Made by a program: the position numbers and the translations under genes
The notes under the pieces: model-generated
Told to the model about the DNA's origin: nothing
The model's database searches: none
The model's input: the letters and a program-made list of their open reading frames with translations, nothing else
Assembly (NCBI GenBank): GCA_016213265.1
Contig: JACRBA010000135.1
Span: forward strand, 19,427-83,426
DNA from: Burkholderiales bacterium
Lineage (GTDB): Bacteria; Pseudomonadota; Gammaproteobacteria; Burkholderiales; Burkholderiaceae_C
Direction of reading: 5' to 3'
Length of the DNA stretch: 64,000 nucleotides
Shown here: in pieces, positions 18,382 through 26,437 of the stretch
Layout: each line of letters begins with the position of its first letter
How positions within the stretch are numbered: the first letter of the stretch is position 1

Positions 18382-18767
18382 GCGCCCGCTCCTGCCGGCT
18401 TGACCGTCGCGGTGCCCTTGATGACATCCTGCCCCTTGCCGTTGCGCACCCACACGTCGTAGACCGGCGGCTCGCTGCCGATGCGCAGCTCGCCGCCGCC
18501 CGTCACGTCGTCGTCGATGCGCACCGGCTGCACGAAGCGGATCTCGAGGTGGATGCGGTTCAGCGCATCGAGCCCCAGGGTGTTCTTCAGCGCCTGCCAG
18601 ATCAGAGCCACCGACATGGTGCCGTGGGCGATGATGCCGCCCATCGGGCTCTCCGCCGCGAAGTCCTTGTCGACGTGGATGGGGTTGTAGTCGTTCGTGA
18701 CCGCGGCGTACTTCAGGATGGTGTCGAAGTCCACATGCTTGGTCGACGGTGTCAGCTGCGCCTGCAT
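18378..18767 (-). CDS. MaoC-like enoyl-CoA hydratase, catalytic type (ChsH1-like)
   Basis: 129 residues, single hot-dog domain. The R-specific hydratase dyad is intact: Asp26 and His31 in 'NDYNPIHVDKDFA', followed by 'GIIAHGTMSVAL'. A strong ribosome site (AGAGGAGG) lies just before the ATG at 18767. The stop overlaps the start of the thiolase-fold gene. It lies next to a second, non-catalytic-looking hot-dog protein, the same arrangement as the ChsH1/ChsH2 heteromeric hydratase that hydrates the shortened steroid side chain before aldol cleavage. Confidence 0.88.
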   Translation of the reverse strand: MQAQLTPSTKHVDFDTILKYAAVTNDYNPIHVDKDFAAESPMGGIIAHGTMSVALIWQALKNTLGLDALNRIHLEIRFVQPVRIDDDVTGGGELRIGSEPPVYDVWVRNGKGQDVIKGTATVKPAGAGA

Positions 18768-18778
18768 GCGGCCCTCCT

Positions 18779-19180
18779 CTACTGCGCCAACAGCGTCGTC
18801 ATGACGCCGGTGAACAGCAGCTCGTTCGATCCGACGGCACGCGTCTCGCTGCGCACGCGCACCCACTTGCGCTCCTTCTTGATCTCCTTGTCGAGGCACC
18901 ACACGTCGGTGCGGATGGACTCGCCGATGCGCGGCATGCGCCGGATGTCGAAGGTCTGCCCGCCGTGCACGCCGCCCGGCGGGCGCGGCGAGTTCAGGGT
19001 GAGCACGGCGTCGATGACGATCATCGCCAGCATGCCGGCGGGCATGACGCCGGAGTCGTCGTCGTTGGGGTAGACGCTGCGCCACTTCGCGACGGTGGCG
19101 TCGTCCACTGCGAACTCGCGCGCGCCGTAGTGCTTGCCCGGCTCGTAGTGGGCAAAGTTGAAGACCGGTCCGTCGCTCAT
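18779..19180 (-). CDS. MaoC-like hot-dog protein lacking the catalytic dyad (ChsH2 N-domain-like)
   Basis: 133 residues of the FAS1-type dehydratase/MaoC N-terminal fold ('PNDDDSGVMPAGMLAMIVIDAVLTL'). No Asp-x4-His dyad is seen at the expected place. In ChsH2 a domain of this type is fused to a DUF35 domain and pairs with catalytic ChsH1; here the DUF35 protein is a separate upstream gene whose stop overlaps this ATG (19180), and the catalytic MaoC protein is the next gene after 11 bases. The pairing is inferred from order and residues. Confidence 0.82.
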   Translation of the reverse strand: MSDGPVFNFAHYEPGKHYGAREFAVDDATVAKWRSVYPNDDDSGVMPAGMLAMIVIDAVLTLNSPRPPGGVHGGQTFDIRRMPRIGESIRTDVWCLDKEIKKERKWVRVRSETRAVGSNELLFTGVMTTLLAQ

Positions 19181-19590
19181 GCGGGCTCCACTTGAGGAAT
19201 CTGCTGTTCGCTGCCGGAACGCGACTCGAAGCACACGCGCACCGCCATGCCGATGCGCACCTGCGCGTGGTCGCAGCGCAGCACGTTGCACATGAAGCGG
19301 AAGCCCTCGTCGAGGTCGACCAACGCCAGTACGTACGGGGCGTCGCCTGCGAACGACGCTATCGGCGCGCGGTGGATCACCGAGAAGCTTGCGATGCGCC
19401 CGCTGCCCGCGGCCTTCTCCCAGTGCAGTTCCGTCGCATGGCAATGCCGGCAGGCGTTGCGCGCATAGAACTGCGCCTTGCCGCAGGCGCTGCAGCGCTG
19501 GAAGCGGAACTCACCCAGGTTGGCGCCTTCCCAGTACGGGCGGCTAATGCTGTCGGGCACCGGCACCGGCTTGGCTGGCACGTCGGACAT
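19177..19590 (-). CDS. DUF35 Zn-ribbon/OB-fold protein
   Basis: 137 residues. The zinc-ribbon cysteines are in 'CSACGKAQFYARNACRHC' (about residues 33-50), then an OB fold ('GSGRIASFSVIHRAPI'). Its ATG lies 2 bases after the stop of the upstream thiolase-fold gene and its stop overlaps the MaoC-like gene, so it sits exactly between its two possible partners. It could serve as the missing C-terminal half of a split ChsH2, or as the partner of the upstream thiolase-fold protein. Confidence 0.87.
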   Translation of the reverse strand: MSDVPAKPVPVPDSISRPYWEGANLGEFRFQRCSACGKAQFYARNACRHCHATELHWEKAAGSGRIASFSVIHRAPIASFAGDAPYVLALVDLDEGFRFMCNVLRCDHAQVRIGMAVRVCFESRSGSEQQIPQVEPA

Positions 19591-19592
19591 GG

Positions 19593-20744
19593 TCAGGCCC
19601 TCCCCATCAGGATCGAGCAATGGCCCGAGAAGATGCCGCCGAGCGTGTGCGCGAGCGCGACCTCGGCGTCCTTGACCTGGCGTGCCCCGCATTCTCCGCG
19701 CAGTTGGCGCACCGCCTCGACGACGTGAAACATGCCGCCGGCCGCACCCGATGATCCGTACGACAGCAGCCCACCGTTGGTGTTGAGCGGGAACTTGCCG
19801 CCGATGGCGAACTCGCCGGCGAGCGCCGCCGGGCCGGCCGCGCCGCGCTGGTAGAAGCCCATCGACTCGAGCTGGATCAGCAGCGTGCTCGTGAAGCAGT
19901 CGTAGATGTGCGCGCAGTCGACGTCGGAATGCTTCAGCCCGGCGCGGCCCAGCGCGTCGGCCACCGACTCGCGGCAGCCGAAGTCCACCAGCGAGGGCGC
20001 GGCAAAGATGTGCTCGTGGGTGTGGCCCTCCCCGGTGGCGAGCAGTTCGACGGCGCGCTTGGGCAGGTCGCGCCCCGTCTCGGAGGCGCTGACGAGCACC
20101 GCCGCGCCGCCGTCGGAGACCAGGCAGCAGTCCAGCATGCGCAGCGGCGAGGCGATCAACTTGGACCTGCGCACATCGTCCATCGTGATCGGCTTCTTCA
20201 TGTGCGACTGCGGATGGAGCGCCGCGTTGGCGCGCTGGTTCACTGCCACCGCGGCGAGGTGGTCGCCGTTGAGCCAGCCTTCGTGGAAGTAGACCTGCGC
20301 GGCCATCGCGAAGGCGGCCGGCACACTCATGCCGTAGGGTTGCTCGTACTGCTCGTGGCCCACGTCGGCCAGCGCGGCCTGCACCCTCTCGCCCATGCCG
20401 GTGAGGCGGTTGTCGCCGGTCACGCACAGCACGTGGCGGCACATGCCCGAGCTCACCAGCGACTCGGCATGCCGCACGAGCAGTCCGCCGGTCATGCCGC
20501 CCATGCAGATCGAGGCGTTGACCTTCGGCCGGATGCCGAGGTACTCGGCGAGCACGCCACCGAGCATCAGCTGCGGCGAGGCGAACGAATAGGCGGTGAG
20601 CAGGCCGTCGATGTCCGACGGCTTCAGTCCCGCGTCGGCCAGCGCGCCGAGACTGGCCTCGGTGTGCAGCGACATGCACGTGCTCTCCGGCAGCGCACCT
20701 ACCTGCGTGTCGTGCACGCCACTGACGATGGCTTTGGTGGCCAT
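19593..20744 (-). CDS. SCP2-like thiolase-fold protein
   Basis: 383 residues, ATG at 20744. Same family as the proteins at 17215-18381 and 26434-27633 but clearly diverged. Marks include 'CLVSDGGAAVLV', 'AHIYDCFTSTLLIQLESMGFY' and 'VALAHTLGGIFSGHC'. It lies between the nitronate-monooxygenase-like gene (22 bases upstream) and a DUF35 gene. Thiolytic release of acetyl- or propionyl-CoA, or retro-aldol cleavage, are both possible. Confidence 0.88.
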   Translation of the reverse strand: MATKAIVSGVHDTQVGALPESTCMSLHTEASLGALADAGLKPSDIDGLLTAYSFASPQLMLGGVLAEYLGIRPKVNASICMGGMTGGLLVRHAESLVSSGMCRHVLCVTGDNRLTGMGERVQAALADVGHEQYEQPYGMSVPAAFAMAAQVYFHEGWLNGDHLAAVAVNQRANAALHPQSHMKKPITMDDVRRSKLIASPLRMLDCCLVSDGGAAVLVSASETGRDLPKRAVELLATGEGHTHEHIFAAPSLVDFGCRESVADALGRAGLKHSDVDCAHIYDCFTSTLLIQLESMGFYQRGAAGPAALAGEFAIGGKFPLNTNGGLLSYGSSGAAGGMFHVVEAVRQLRGECGARQVKDAEVALAHTLGGIFSGHCSILMGRA

Positions 20745-20766
20745 GGTTCTCCCCGGTGGAGCGGAA

Positions 20767-21894
20767 TCAGGGCAGGCTGACGACGAGGTCGCGCTGCAGC
20801 CGGCGCAACTGCTCGACGGCGCCGTCGACGAGATCGGCCATGATGTCCTTCGCCGGCCGGCGCGCCCTGACCAGCCCGCCCGCCTGGCCGGCGATGTTGT
20901 AGAAGAGGTCGTGCCGCCCGGCCGCGAGCGCAGCAGCCAGGAAATCCTCCATCAGGATGCGCTGGTGCGGCGTCTCCAGTGTCGGCAGTCCCGACTCCGC
21001 CCAGGCCTGCGCGATCTCGCCGTGGTAGGCACGCACGGTCTTTCCCGTCCAGATCTTGCTGATGCGGAAGGCTTCGGAGTCCGACGCGACGATCTGGTCC
21101 TTGCACGCATCGAACAACTGACCCTCGTCGGCAACGAGGAAGGCGGTACCGATCCACACCGCCTGCGCGCCCAGCGCGAGCGCGGCGACGATGCCGCGCC
21201 CGTCGGCGATGCCGCCGGCGGCAAGCACCGGTGTCGGGCTCACCGCGTCCACCACCTGCGGAATCAGCGGCAGCGATGCCACCGTGCCGGTATGGCCGCC
21301 GGCCTCGGTGCCCTGCGCGACGATCGCGTCGACACCGGACTTCTTCTGCCGTACCGCATTGCGCACCGAACCCGACAGGCCGATCAACTTCATGCCCTGC
21401 GCACGCGCGCGCTCGAGCAGGAAGTCCGGGTCGCCGAGCCCGGCGGCGAAGACCGGCACGCGCTCGTCGAAGATCACCTCGAGCACCGCCTTCGCGTAGT
21501 CGATGTTGACTACCGTCTCGTCGGCCGGCTTCACGTCGGGCAGGCCGTAACGGCGGATCAGCTCCTGCACGAAGTCGGCGTGCTTCGGAAAGCGCGCGCG
21601 GATCTCGTCGCGCACGGCCGTGCGCGTGGGCGGCGCATCGGCGATGCGCGCCGGCAGCAGCAGATCCACGCCGAAGGGCTTGTCGGTCAGTGTCCTCACG
21701 GCGCGGATGCGGCGGCGCGTCTCTTCCGGCGAGAGCCCAGAGCAGCCGAGCACGCCCAGGCCGCCCGCCTGCGACACCGCCGCCACCAGTGCCGGCGGGG
21801 TGGCGCGGCCGCCCACGCCCATGCCGGCCAGGAAGATCGGCACCTCGATGCCCCAGGCATCGCAGAAAGAGTTGTGCAGCATGGCCCGGCTCAT
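20767..21894 (-). CDS. Nitronate monooxygenase-like FMN flavoprotein
   Basis: 375 residues, TIM-barrel of the NMO/2-nitropropane dioxygenase and FabK family. 'PIFLAGMGVGGRATPPALVAAVSQAGGLGVLG', 'AQGTEAGGHTG' and 'VLAAGGIADGRGIVAALALGAQAVWIGTAF' are the FMN- and phosphate-binding stretches. In acyl-CoA gene clusters such proteins are often annotated as nitronate monooxygenases although an enoyl-thioester or other reductive role is as likely; nitronate chemistry has no obvious use here. It lies between the crotonase and a thiolase-fold gene in one operon. Confidence 0.87.
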   Translation of the reverse strand: MSRAMLHNSFCDAWGIEVPIFLAGMGVGGRATPPALVAAVSQAGGLGVLGCSGLSPEETRRRIRAVRTLTDKPFGVDLLLPARIADAPPTRTAVRDEIRARFPKHADFVQELIRRYGLPDVKPADETVVNIDYAKAVLEVIFDERVPVFAAGLGDPDFLLERARAQGMKLIGLSGSVRNAVRQKKSGVDAIVAQGTEAGGHTGTVASLPLIPQVVDAVSPTPVLAAGGIADGRGIVAALALGAQAVWIGTAFLVADEGQLFDACKDQIVASDSEAFRISKIWTGKTVRAYHGEIAQAWAESGLPTLETPHQRILMEDFLAAALAAGRHDLFYNIAGQAGGLVRARRPAKDIMADLVDGAVEQLRRLQRDLVVSLP

Positions 21895-21910
21895 CGTGCA
21901 CCCCGGCCCG

Positions 21911-22672
21911 TCACTTGAAGACCGGCTTGCGCTTGGCGCGGAAGGCGGCGACGCCTTCCTTCACGTCGTCGGTCTGGAACAGGAACGGGAAGGCGTCGAT
22001 CGCATAGCGCATGTCGTCGCCGCCGATGCCCTTGTTGTAGAACGACTTGGCCATCTGCAGCGCCATCTGCGGCTTGGCCGCTAGCTTCTCGGCGAAGGCC
22101 ATCGCCTCGTCCATCAGCTGCTCGGGCGCCACGGCGCGCAGCGCAATGCCCAGACTCACCGCCTCAGCGGCAGAGATGGGCTCGCCCAGCATGCTCATCT
22201 CCTTGGCCTTGGGCCTGCCAACGATCTGGTGCAGCCGCAGCAGCGCAAAGCCAGGCAGCAGGCCGAGCTGGATCTCGGGCACGCCGAACTTCGCGCGTTC
22301 CGAGGCGAGGATGAAGTCGCAGGCGATCGCCAGCTCGAAGCCACCGCCGAAGGCGATGCCGTTCACCGCGGCGATCAGCGGCTTGCGACAGCGCTCCGGC
22401 GCCTCGAGCACCGGCAGCACGCCGGCGATGAAGTCGCGCGCCTGTTCGGGCGACTCGGGGAAGGTACTGATGTCGGCCCCGGCGCAGAAGGCCTTGTCGC
22501 CGCGGCCGGTGAGGATGCCCACGCGGATCTCGGGGTCGGACTCGATCTTCGCCAGGCCCTCGGTCACGCCCTGCCGGATCCCAAGCGAGATGGCGTTCAG
22601 CTTGGTGGGCTCGTCCAGGGTGAGGACCGCGACACGGCCCTTCGTTTCGAATTCGACGCTGCCGATGCGCAT
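21911..22672 (-). CDS. Enoyl-CoA hydratase/isomerase (crotonase family)
   Basis: 253 residues. The oxyanion-hole segment 'NGIAFGGGFELAIACD' and the active-site stretch 'ASERAKFGVPEIQLGLLPG' with its glutamates are intact, and 'GRGDKAFCAGADIS' is typical. It hydrates trans-2-enoyl-CoA to the S-3-hydroxy product, complementing the MaoC-type R-hydratase downstream. It is the first gene of the - strand operon, and the palindrome at 22711-22724 lies 38 bases before its ATG. Confidence 0.92.
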   Translation of the reverse strand: MRIGSVEFETKGRVAVLTLDEPTKLNAISLGIRQGVTEGLAKIESDPEIRVGILTGRGDKAFCAGADISTFPESPEQARDFIAGVLPVLEAPERCRKPLIAAVNGIAFGGGFELAIACDFILASERAKFGVPEIQLGLLPGFALLRLHQIVGRPKAKEMSMLGEPISAAEAVSLGIALRAVAPEQLMDEAMAFAEKLAAKPQMALQMAKSFYNKGIGGDDMRYAIDAFPFLFQTDDVKEGVAAFRAKRKPVFK

Positions 22673-22710
22673 GCGGTGCTCCGTCGGGTAACTTTCAGCC
22701 TCATGTCAGG

Positions 22711-22724
22711 CTAACAAACGTTCG
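22711..22724. promoter_or_regulatory. Operator-like palindrome, site C
   Basis: CTAACAAACGTTCG, a full match to CNAAC-N4-GTTNG, upstream of the enoyl-CoA hydratase operon. It is the closest to a consensus of all the sites: site E differs at one base, site A at two, site B at one when read on the other strand. Confidence 0.65.
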
Positions 22725-22775
22725 ACAGTGTCGTCAACCGGGGCTTTCCACCGGCAGCGCGCTCCGCAGTCCGCC

Positions 22776-23390
22776 CTAACTTGCCCACGGGATCGCAACG
22801 AGATAGCCGGCGTCCACCGGCAGGTTGATGCCTGCGACGGCGGAGGCCTGGGCAGACGCGAGGAAAGCCACCGCCTGCGCAATCTCCCGGACCTGCACCA
22901 GCCGCCCGGGAGCACGCCCTTCTCGAGCGCGAGCGTCTGCGTGGAGCCAGGCGAGAACGCGTTCACGCGCACCTTCCTCGGCACCATTCCGCCCCCAGGC
23001 ACTCACTCGGTCAGGTTGATCAGGCCCGCCTTGACAGGCCCGTACGAAAACAGCGGGCAGGAGCCCATGCCGGCCAGCGACGCGATGTTGACTATCGCCC
23101 CGCCGCTCGCACGCGCGGCACGGGTAGGCGCCGCGCAGGTCGACCCGGGCGACGAAGCTCCACTGGCCCATCGTCAGTTCCTCGGGCGGCATCGTGCGCT
23201 GCGGCACACCGCACTGCGCATCCACTGCAGCCACGGCCGCATCGACGGACGCGTCGCCCACATCGAGCGAACCCACAAAGCTCCCGGCGGCCACGGCAAG
23301 CACCTGTACGCGGGCCTCGCCGATGCCGCTGGCGCGACAGGTCACCACGACCACCCCTCCAGATAAGTCGATCCGAACGTCAGCCCCCAT
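22776..23390 (-). pseudogene. Broken SDR-family dehydrogenase gene
   Basis: The start (ATG at 23390) and the end ('AGINLPVDAGYLVAI') read in one frame, but the middle is recognisable only in other frames: the active site 'FSYGPVKAGLINLT' with intact S-Y-x3-K and 'IVNIASLAGMGS' lie in one frame and 'RKVRVNAFSPGSTQT' in another. The cofactor loop has changed to 'VTCRASGIGEA'. At least two frameshifts plus deletions, about 205 codons left of the usual 250. It starts 5 bases after the stop of the broken ligase gene and was once coupled to it. Confidence 0.75.
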
Positions 23391-24390
23391 TCGCCGGGCT
23401 GCCCTGTTCGGCGCGCAGCACCCGCTGGAGCGGCAACTGGAAGCCGCCCAGCTTGCCGCGGCAAAGCGCCTGCAGTTCCTCCAGCGTGAGCGTTGCGCCG
23501 GTTCGTAGCACGACCAACGTCGCCACCCGTTCGCCCCACTGCGCGTCAGGCCGGCCGACGGCCGCCGCCTCGAGCGCCTGTGGCAGTTGGAATGGCACAC
23601 GCTCCACTTCGCTGGAGGCGATGTTCTCGCCGCCGCTGGCAATCATTACCTGCTTGCGGTCGGTGAGAGACACGAATCCCTCGGCATCGACATGGCCGGC
23701 GTCGCCGATGCGGAACCAGCCGCCGGCGTGAGAGCTCGCTGCGGTCTTGTCCGCATCGCGCCAGCAGCCCCCGCAGTGAACTTGAGACCGCGCAGGCAAG
23801 TCTCGCCGGCCCCAGCAGCCGGCGAGGCCCTACCGCAGTCGTCGCAGACGCGCAGTTCCACGTGCGGTAGCACGCGGTCGGTCGAGCGGACCTTCTCGAT
23901 CTCGCGGTCGGCTTCCATCAGCGTGTCGCCCTGGCAGCTGTCGGTGAGGCCGTAGCCGTCGTCGCAGTGTCCGTTGGGGAACGGAGAGCGGAACTCCCGG
24001 ACTCGCTCTTCGGGCGTCCGCTCTTTGCCGCCGATCTGCCAGCGCAGGCTGGACAGATCGAGGCGGTCGCGCTCGGGCAGCGCGAGCGGACGGTTCAGCA
24101 TCACCGGCGCAATCCAGTCGGCGGCCAGCTTCTCGCGTTCAATCGGCGCCAGCGTCGGCTCGAGGCGGAACTCGCGCAGTACCTCGCAAGCAGGCTGCCC
24201 ATTTCCAGCACCTCGGGGCCGGACAGGCAGAACGCGCCGATGTGGTACAGCGGCCGACGACGAGCAGTTGCTGGGCACCGTGCAGGCCGAGCACCGCGAT
24301 GTGGTCGAGGCACCTCCAGCGGTGGTTGGTACGGCTGTGGATCACGCTCCTGGGCAGGTCGGTAGCGCCGGACGGGTACATCAACCGGCG
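23380..24390 (-). pseudogene. Broken AMP-forming acyl-CoA ligase gene
   Basis: Fragments of one ligase occur in several - strand frames. A decayed P-loop, 'MYPSGATDLPRSVIHS', is at about 24,380; 'YGLTDSCQGDT' at about 23,950; 'GWFRIGDAGHVDAEGFVSLTDRKQVMIASGGENI' and the C-terminal lid at 23,800-23,380. Roughly the first 180 residues are missing, the P-loop Thr and Lys have changed, and several frameshifts are needed to join the parts. Not functional. Together with the SDR remnant it shows that a catabolic operon has been lost between the enoyl-CoA hydratase operon and the porin. Confidence 0.78.
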
Positions 24391-24433
24391 CGGATCCGCG
24401 GGAAAGCCCCCGGTTCGGCATGAGCAAAGTGGC

Positions 24434-24447
24434 CTAACATGCGTTTG
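24434..24447. promoter_or_regulatory. Operator-like palindrome, site D
   Basis: CTAACATGCGTTTG, a full match to CNAAC-N4-GTTNG (11 of 14 bases identical to site C). It lies 71 bases before the porin start and also just upstream of the broken ligase gene on the other strand, so it could originally have served both. Confidence 0.55.
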
Positions 24448-24518
24448 GTAGATGACTTGTGGCGTTAGCTACGCCGCAAGGCCTTCCACCGTACTTCAAC
24501 TACTCATGGAGACAACCG

Positions 24519-25589
24519 GTGATCCCTCGCAACATTCTTCTCGGCGGTCTAGCCGCGACAGCCTCCCTGGCGGCGCAGGCCCAATCGAGCGTGACCCTCT
24601 ATGGTCTGATCGACATCGCGCCAGCGATGGTCAGTCGCACTAACACAGCCGACGACCGCCTGTTCCGGCTGAACTCGGACACGGGTAGTTCGTCGCGCTT
24701 CGGCGTCAGAGGCACGGAAGACCTCGGCGGCGGCCTGGCGGCATTCTTCAATTTGGAAGCGCCTCTCGACGCGAAGAACGGTTCGGTGCCTGGCGGCGCA
24801 GCTTCAGGGGCGTGTAACGCGGCTGCAGGCTGCGCTTCCGCCACCACGCCCGCATTCTGGCGGCGCAACGCGTATGTCGGTCTCCGCGGAGGCTTCGGTG
24901 AAGTCACCTTCGGGCGCAACTACACCGCCGCGATCATCAAGCAGGCCGCGACGTTGAGCGCGACGCCTTCCGGCATCAACACCGGCATGGCAACGAACCT
25001 GGCGGCGCAGGGCCTCAGCAACGACTTCTGGAACAGCAACCAGATCCGCTACGACAGCCCGAAGTTCGGCCCGATCGACTTCTCGGCACACGTCGCGCTC
25101 GGGGAAAACGTGACGGGGCGCAACGTCGGCGGCAATGTCGGCTACAACGACGGACCGCTGGCCATCTCGCTGAGCTACCAGCGCGACGAGAACCTCGCCG
25201 GCGACGCGGTGAAATGGATGATCCTGTCGGGCTCCTACAACTTCGGCTCGTTCAAGGTCCACGTCGCGTTCGACGATGTCAACAACGACGAAGGCGTCAC
25301 AGGCTTCCGAGACTCGAAGTTCTGGACTGTCGGCGCGAGCTTCAAGGCAACACCGATGCTGACGTTGGCGGCGCAATATTGGAACCTCAAGGACTCGGCC
25401 TCTTCCAATTCGTCCAAGCAGGTGGTGCTGAACGCAGACTATGCCTTGTCGCGGCGAACGGCACTGTTCGCGATGCTCGGACACGTGAACAACAAGGACA
25501 TCGCGGTACTACCGCTGTGGAGCTCCGGCGTGACTGTCGCGAATGACAAGGTGTACGGCCTGGCGGCAGGGGTGCGCCACTCGTTCTAG
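24519..25589 (+). CDS. Trimeric outer-membrane porin (Gram-negative general porin)
   Basis: 356 residues. GTG at 24519 is preferred to an in-frame GTG-type start at 24459 because GGAG at 24508-24511 is 7 bases upstream and the protein then opens with a normal signal peptide ('GGLAATASLAAQAQ') followed by 'SSVTLYGLIDIAP', the classic start of a Burkholderiales porin barrel. The C-terminal residue is Phe ('GVRHSF'), as required for barrel assembly. Forms water-filled channels in the outer membrane. The operator-like site upstream and the catabolic setting suggest it admits the pathway substrate. Confidence 0.92.
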   Translation: MIPRNILLGGLAATASLAAQAQSSVTLYGLIDIAPAMVSRTNTADDRLFRLNSDTGSSSRFGVRGTEDLGGGLAAFFNLEAPLDAKNGSVPGGAASGACNAAAGCASATTPAFWRRNAYVGLRGGFGEVTFGRNYTAAIIKQAATLSATPSGINTGMATNLAAQGLSNDFWNSNQIRYDSPKFGPIDFSAHVALGENVTGRNVGGNVGYNDGPLAISLSYQRDENLAGDAVKWMILSGSYNFGSFKVHVAFDDVNNDEGVTGFRDSKFWTVGASFKATPMLTLAAQYWNLKDSASSNSSKQVVLNADYALSRRTALFAMLGHVNNKDIAVLPLWSSGVTVANDKVYGLAAGVRHSF

Positions 25590-25675
25590 ACCATGCTGCT
25601 TGAAAGCAGGCACCGCCATCCTAGTTTCGCGAACGATCTCCTAGGTTGATGGTCACTTGACCGACAACCCCTTTC

Positions 25676-25708
25676 GACGGCGGGACTCGCTCCCGCCGTC
25701 CTTCTTTT
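25676..25708 (+). terminator. Rho-independent terminator of the porin gene
   Basis: A perfect 10-bp stem GACGGCGGGA / TCCCGCCGTC with a 5-base loop, followed by CTTCTTTT. It lies 87 bases after the porin stop. The T-run is on the + strand only, so it serves the porin and not the convergent gene. Confidence 0.85.
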
Positions 25709-25733
25709 CATCGCTCGAAGCGTGCGGTCCGAG

Positions 25734-26009
25734 TCAAGACAGCGAAGGCATCGACGTGTCGCCGACGATCCGGCTATGAGCGCGCCCCAGCCTCTCGAGG
25801 ATGCGCGCGAACAGATAGTCCTGCCGGCACATATCGTCGAGCTCGTCGAGCTCGACTCGTCCGTCGGAGCCACACGGAACTTGCAGCGCCCGACCCGGAA
25901 ATGGCACGTCGATACGAAAGCGAATTTCCAGCAACTGCCGCGTGGGCCCGACAACTTCGGACCTGAATTCCGGAGCATCGCCGCACATGTCGAGTGCACC
26001 AAGAGTCAT
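25734..26009 (-). CDS. Small hypothetical protein coupled to a DUF35 gene
   Basis: 91 residues, not recognised. The ATG at 26009 overlaps the DUF35 stop (ATGA), the same coupling seen throughout this operon, and the protein has a regular composition with a charged 'ELDELDDMCRQDYLFARILERL' helix, so it is probably real. No signal peptide or membrane segment. It would be the third gene of a thiolase-DUF35-small protein operon. Confidence 0.55.
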   Translation of the reverse strand: MTLGALDMCGDAPEFRSEVVGPTRQLLEIRFRIDVPFPGRALQVPCGSDGRVELDELDDMCRQDYLFARILERLGRAHSRIVGDTSMPSLS

Positions 26010-26437
26010 CGGTTCGCCCGCCGGAAGCGCGGTAGTACGGCGCCCGAGCCGGCTGGTTCGCAGACCAGTTCGACCGATGTATCGAAGTCGATCGACATCG
26101 GGTCCGCATCGACCAGCGAACTGATCATGCGCGGCCCTTCTTCGAGCTCGACCAGCAGCACCGCATAGGGCGTGTCCTGCTTGAACGCCGGGCCCGGGGC
26201 GCGGTGCACCACGCTGAACGAGTGGACTGTTCCGCGACCGCTCGCGGGCCGGTGAACCAGCTGCGAGCTAAGGCACCGCCGGCAGACCGCCTGCTGGTAC
26301 AACTGCACATGCCCGCAGCTCCTGCAGTGCTGCAGCAGCAACTGGCCTTCCTTCAAGGCGTCCCAGTAGGCTTGCGAGTCGGCGTCCGGCGTGGGCAGCG
26401 GCTTGATGTGGGCCTCGCTGGGGTCAATGCGTCTCAC
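26006..26437 (-). CDS. DUF35 Zn-ribbon/OB-fold protein (third copy)
   Basis: 143 residues from a GTG at 26437 that overlaps the thiolase stop (GTGA). No ATG lies nearby in frame, and further upstream residues are not family-like. Zinc-ribbon cysteines are in 'CRSCGHVQLYQQAVCRRC' (about residues 36-53); the OB fold follows ('GRGTVHSFSVVHRAPGPAF'). Partner of the overlapping thiolase-fold protein by the same logic as the pairs at 16820-18381 and 19177-20744. Confidence 0.87.
   Translation of the reverse strand: MRRIDPSEAHIKPLPTPDADSQAYWDALKEGQLLLQHCRSCGHVQLYQQAVCRRCLSSQLVHRPASGRGTVHSFSVVHRAPGPAFKQDTPYAVLLVELEEGPRMISSLVDADPMSIDFDTSVELVCEPAGSGAVLPRFRRANR

Noticed and set aside
304..20744. Calling the island a steroid degradation cluster
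   Set aside because: Hydratase-aldolase and racemase genes fit side-chain cleavage, but no ring-degradation genes (KstD, HsaABCD/Tes types) are present, so only a branched acyl-CoA pathway is claimed.
24459..24518. Earlier start for the porin
   Set aside because: It would put 20 residues before the signal peptide; GTG 24519 has a well-placed GGAG and gives a normal signal sequence.
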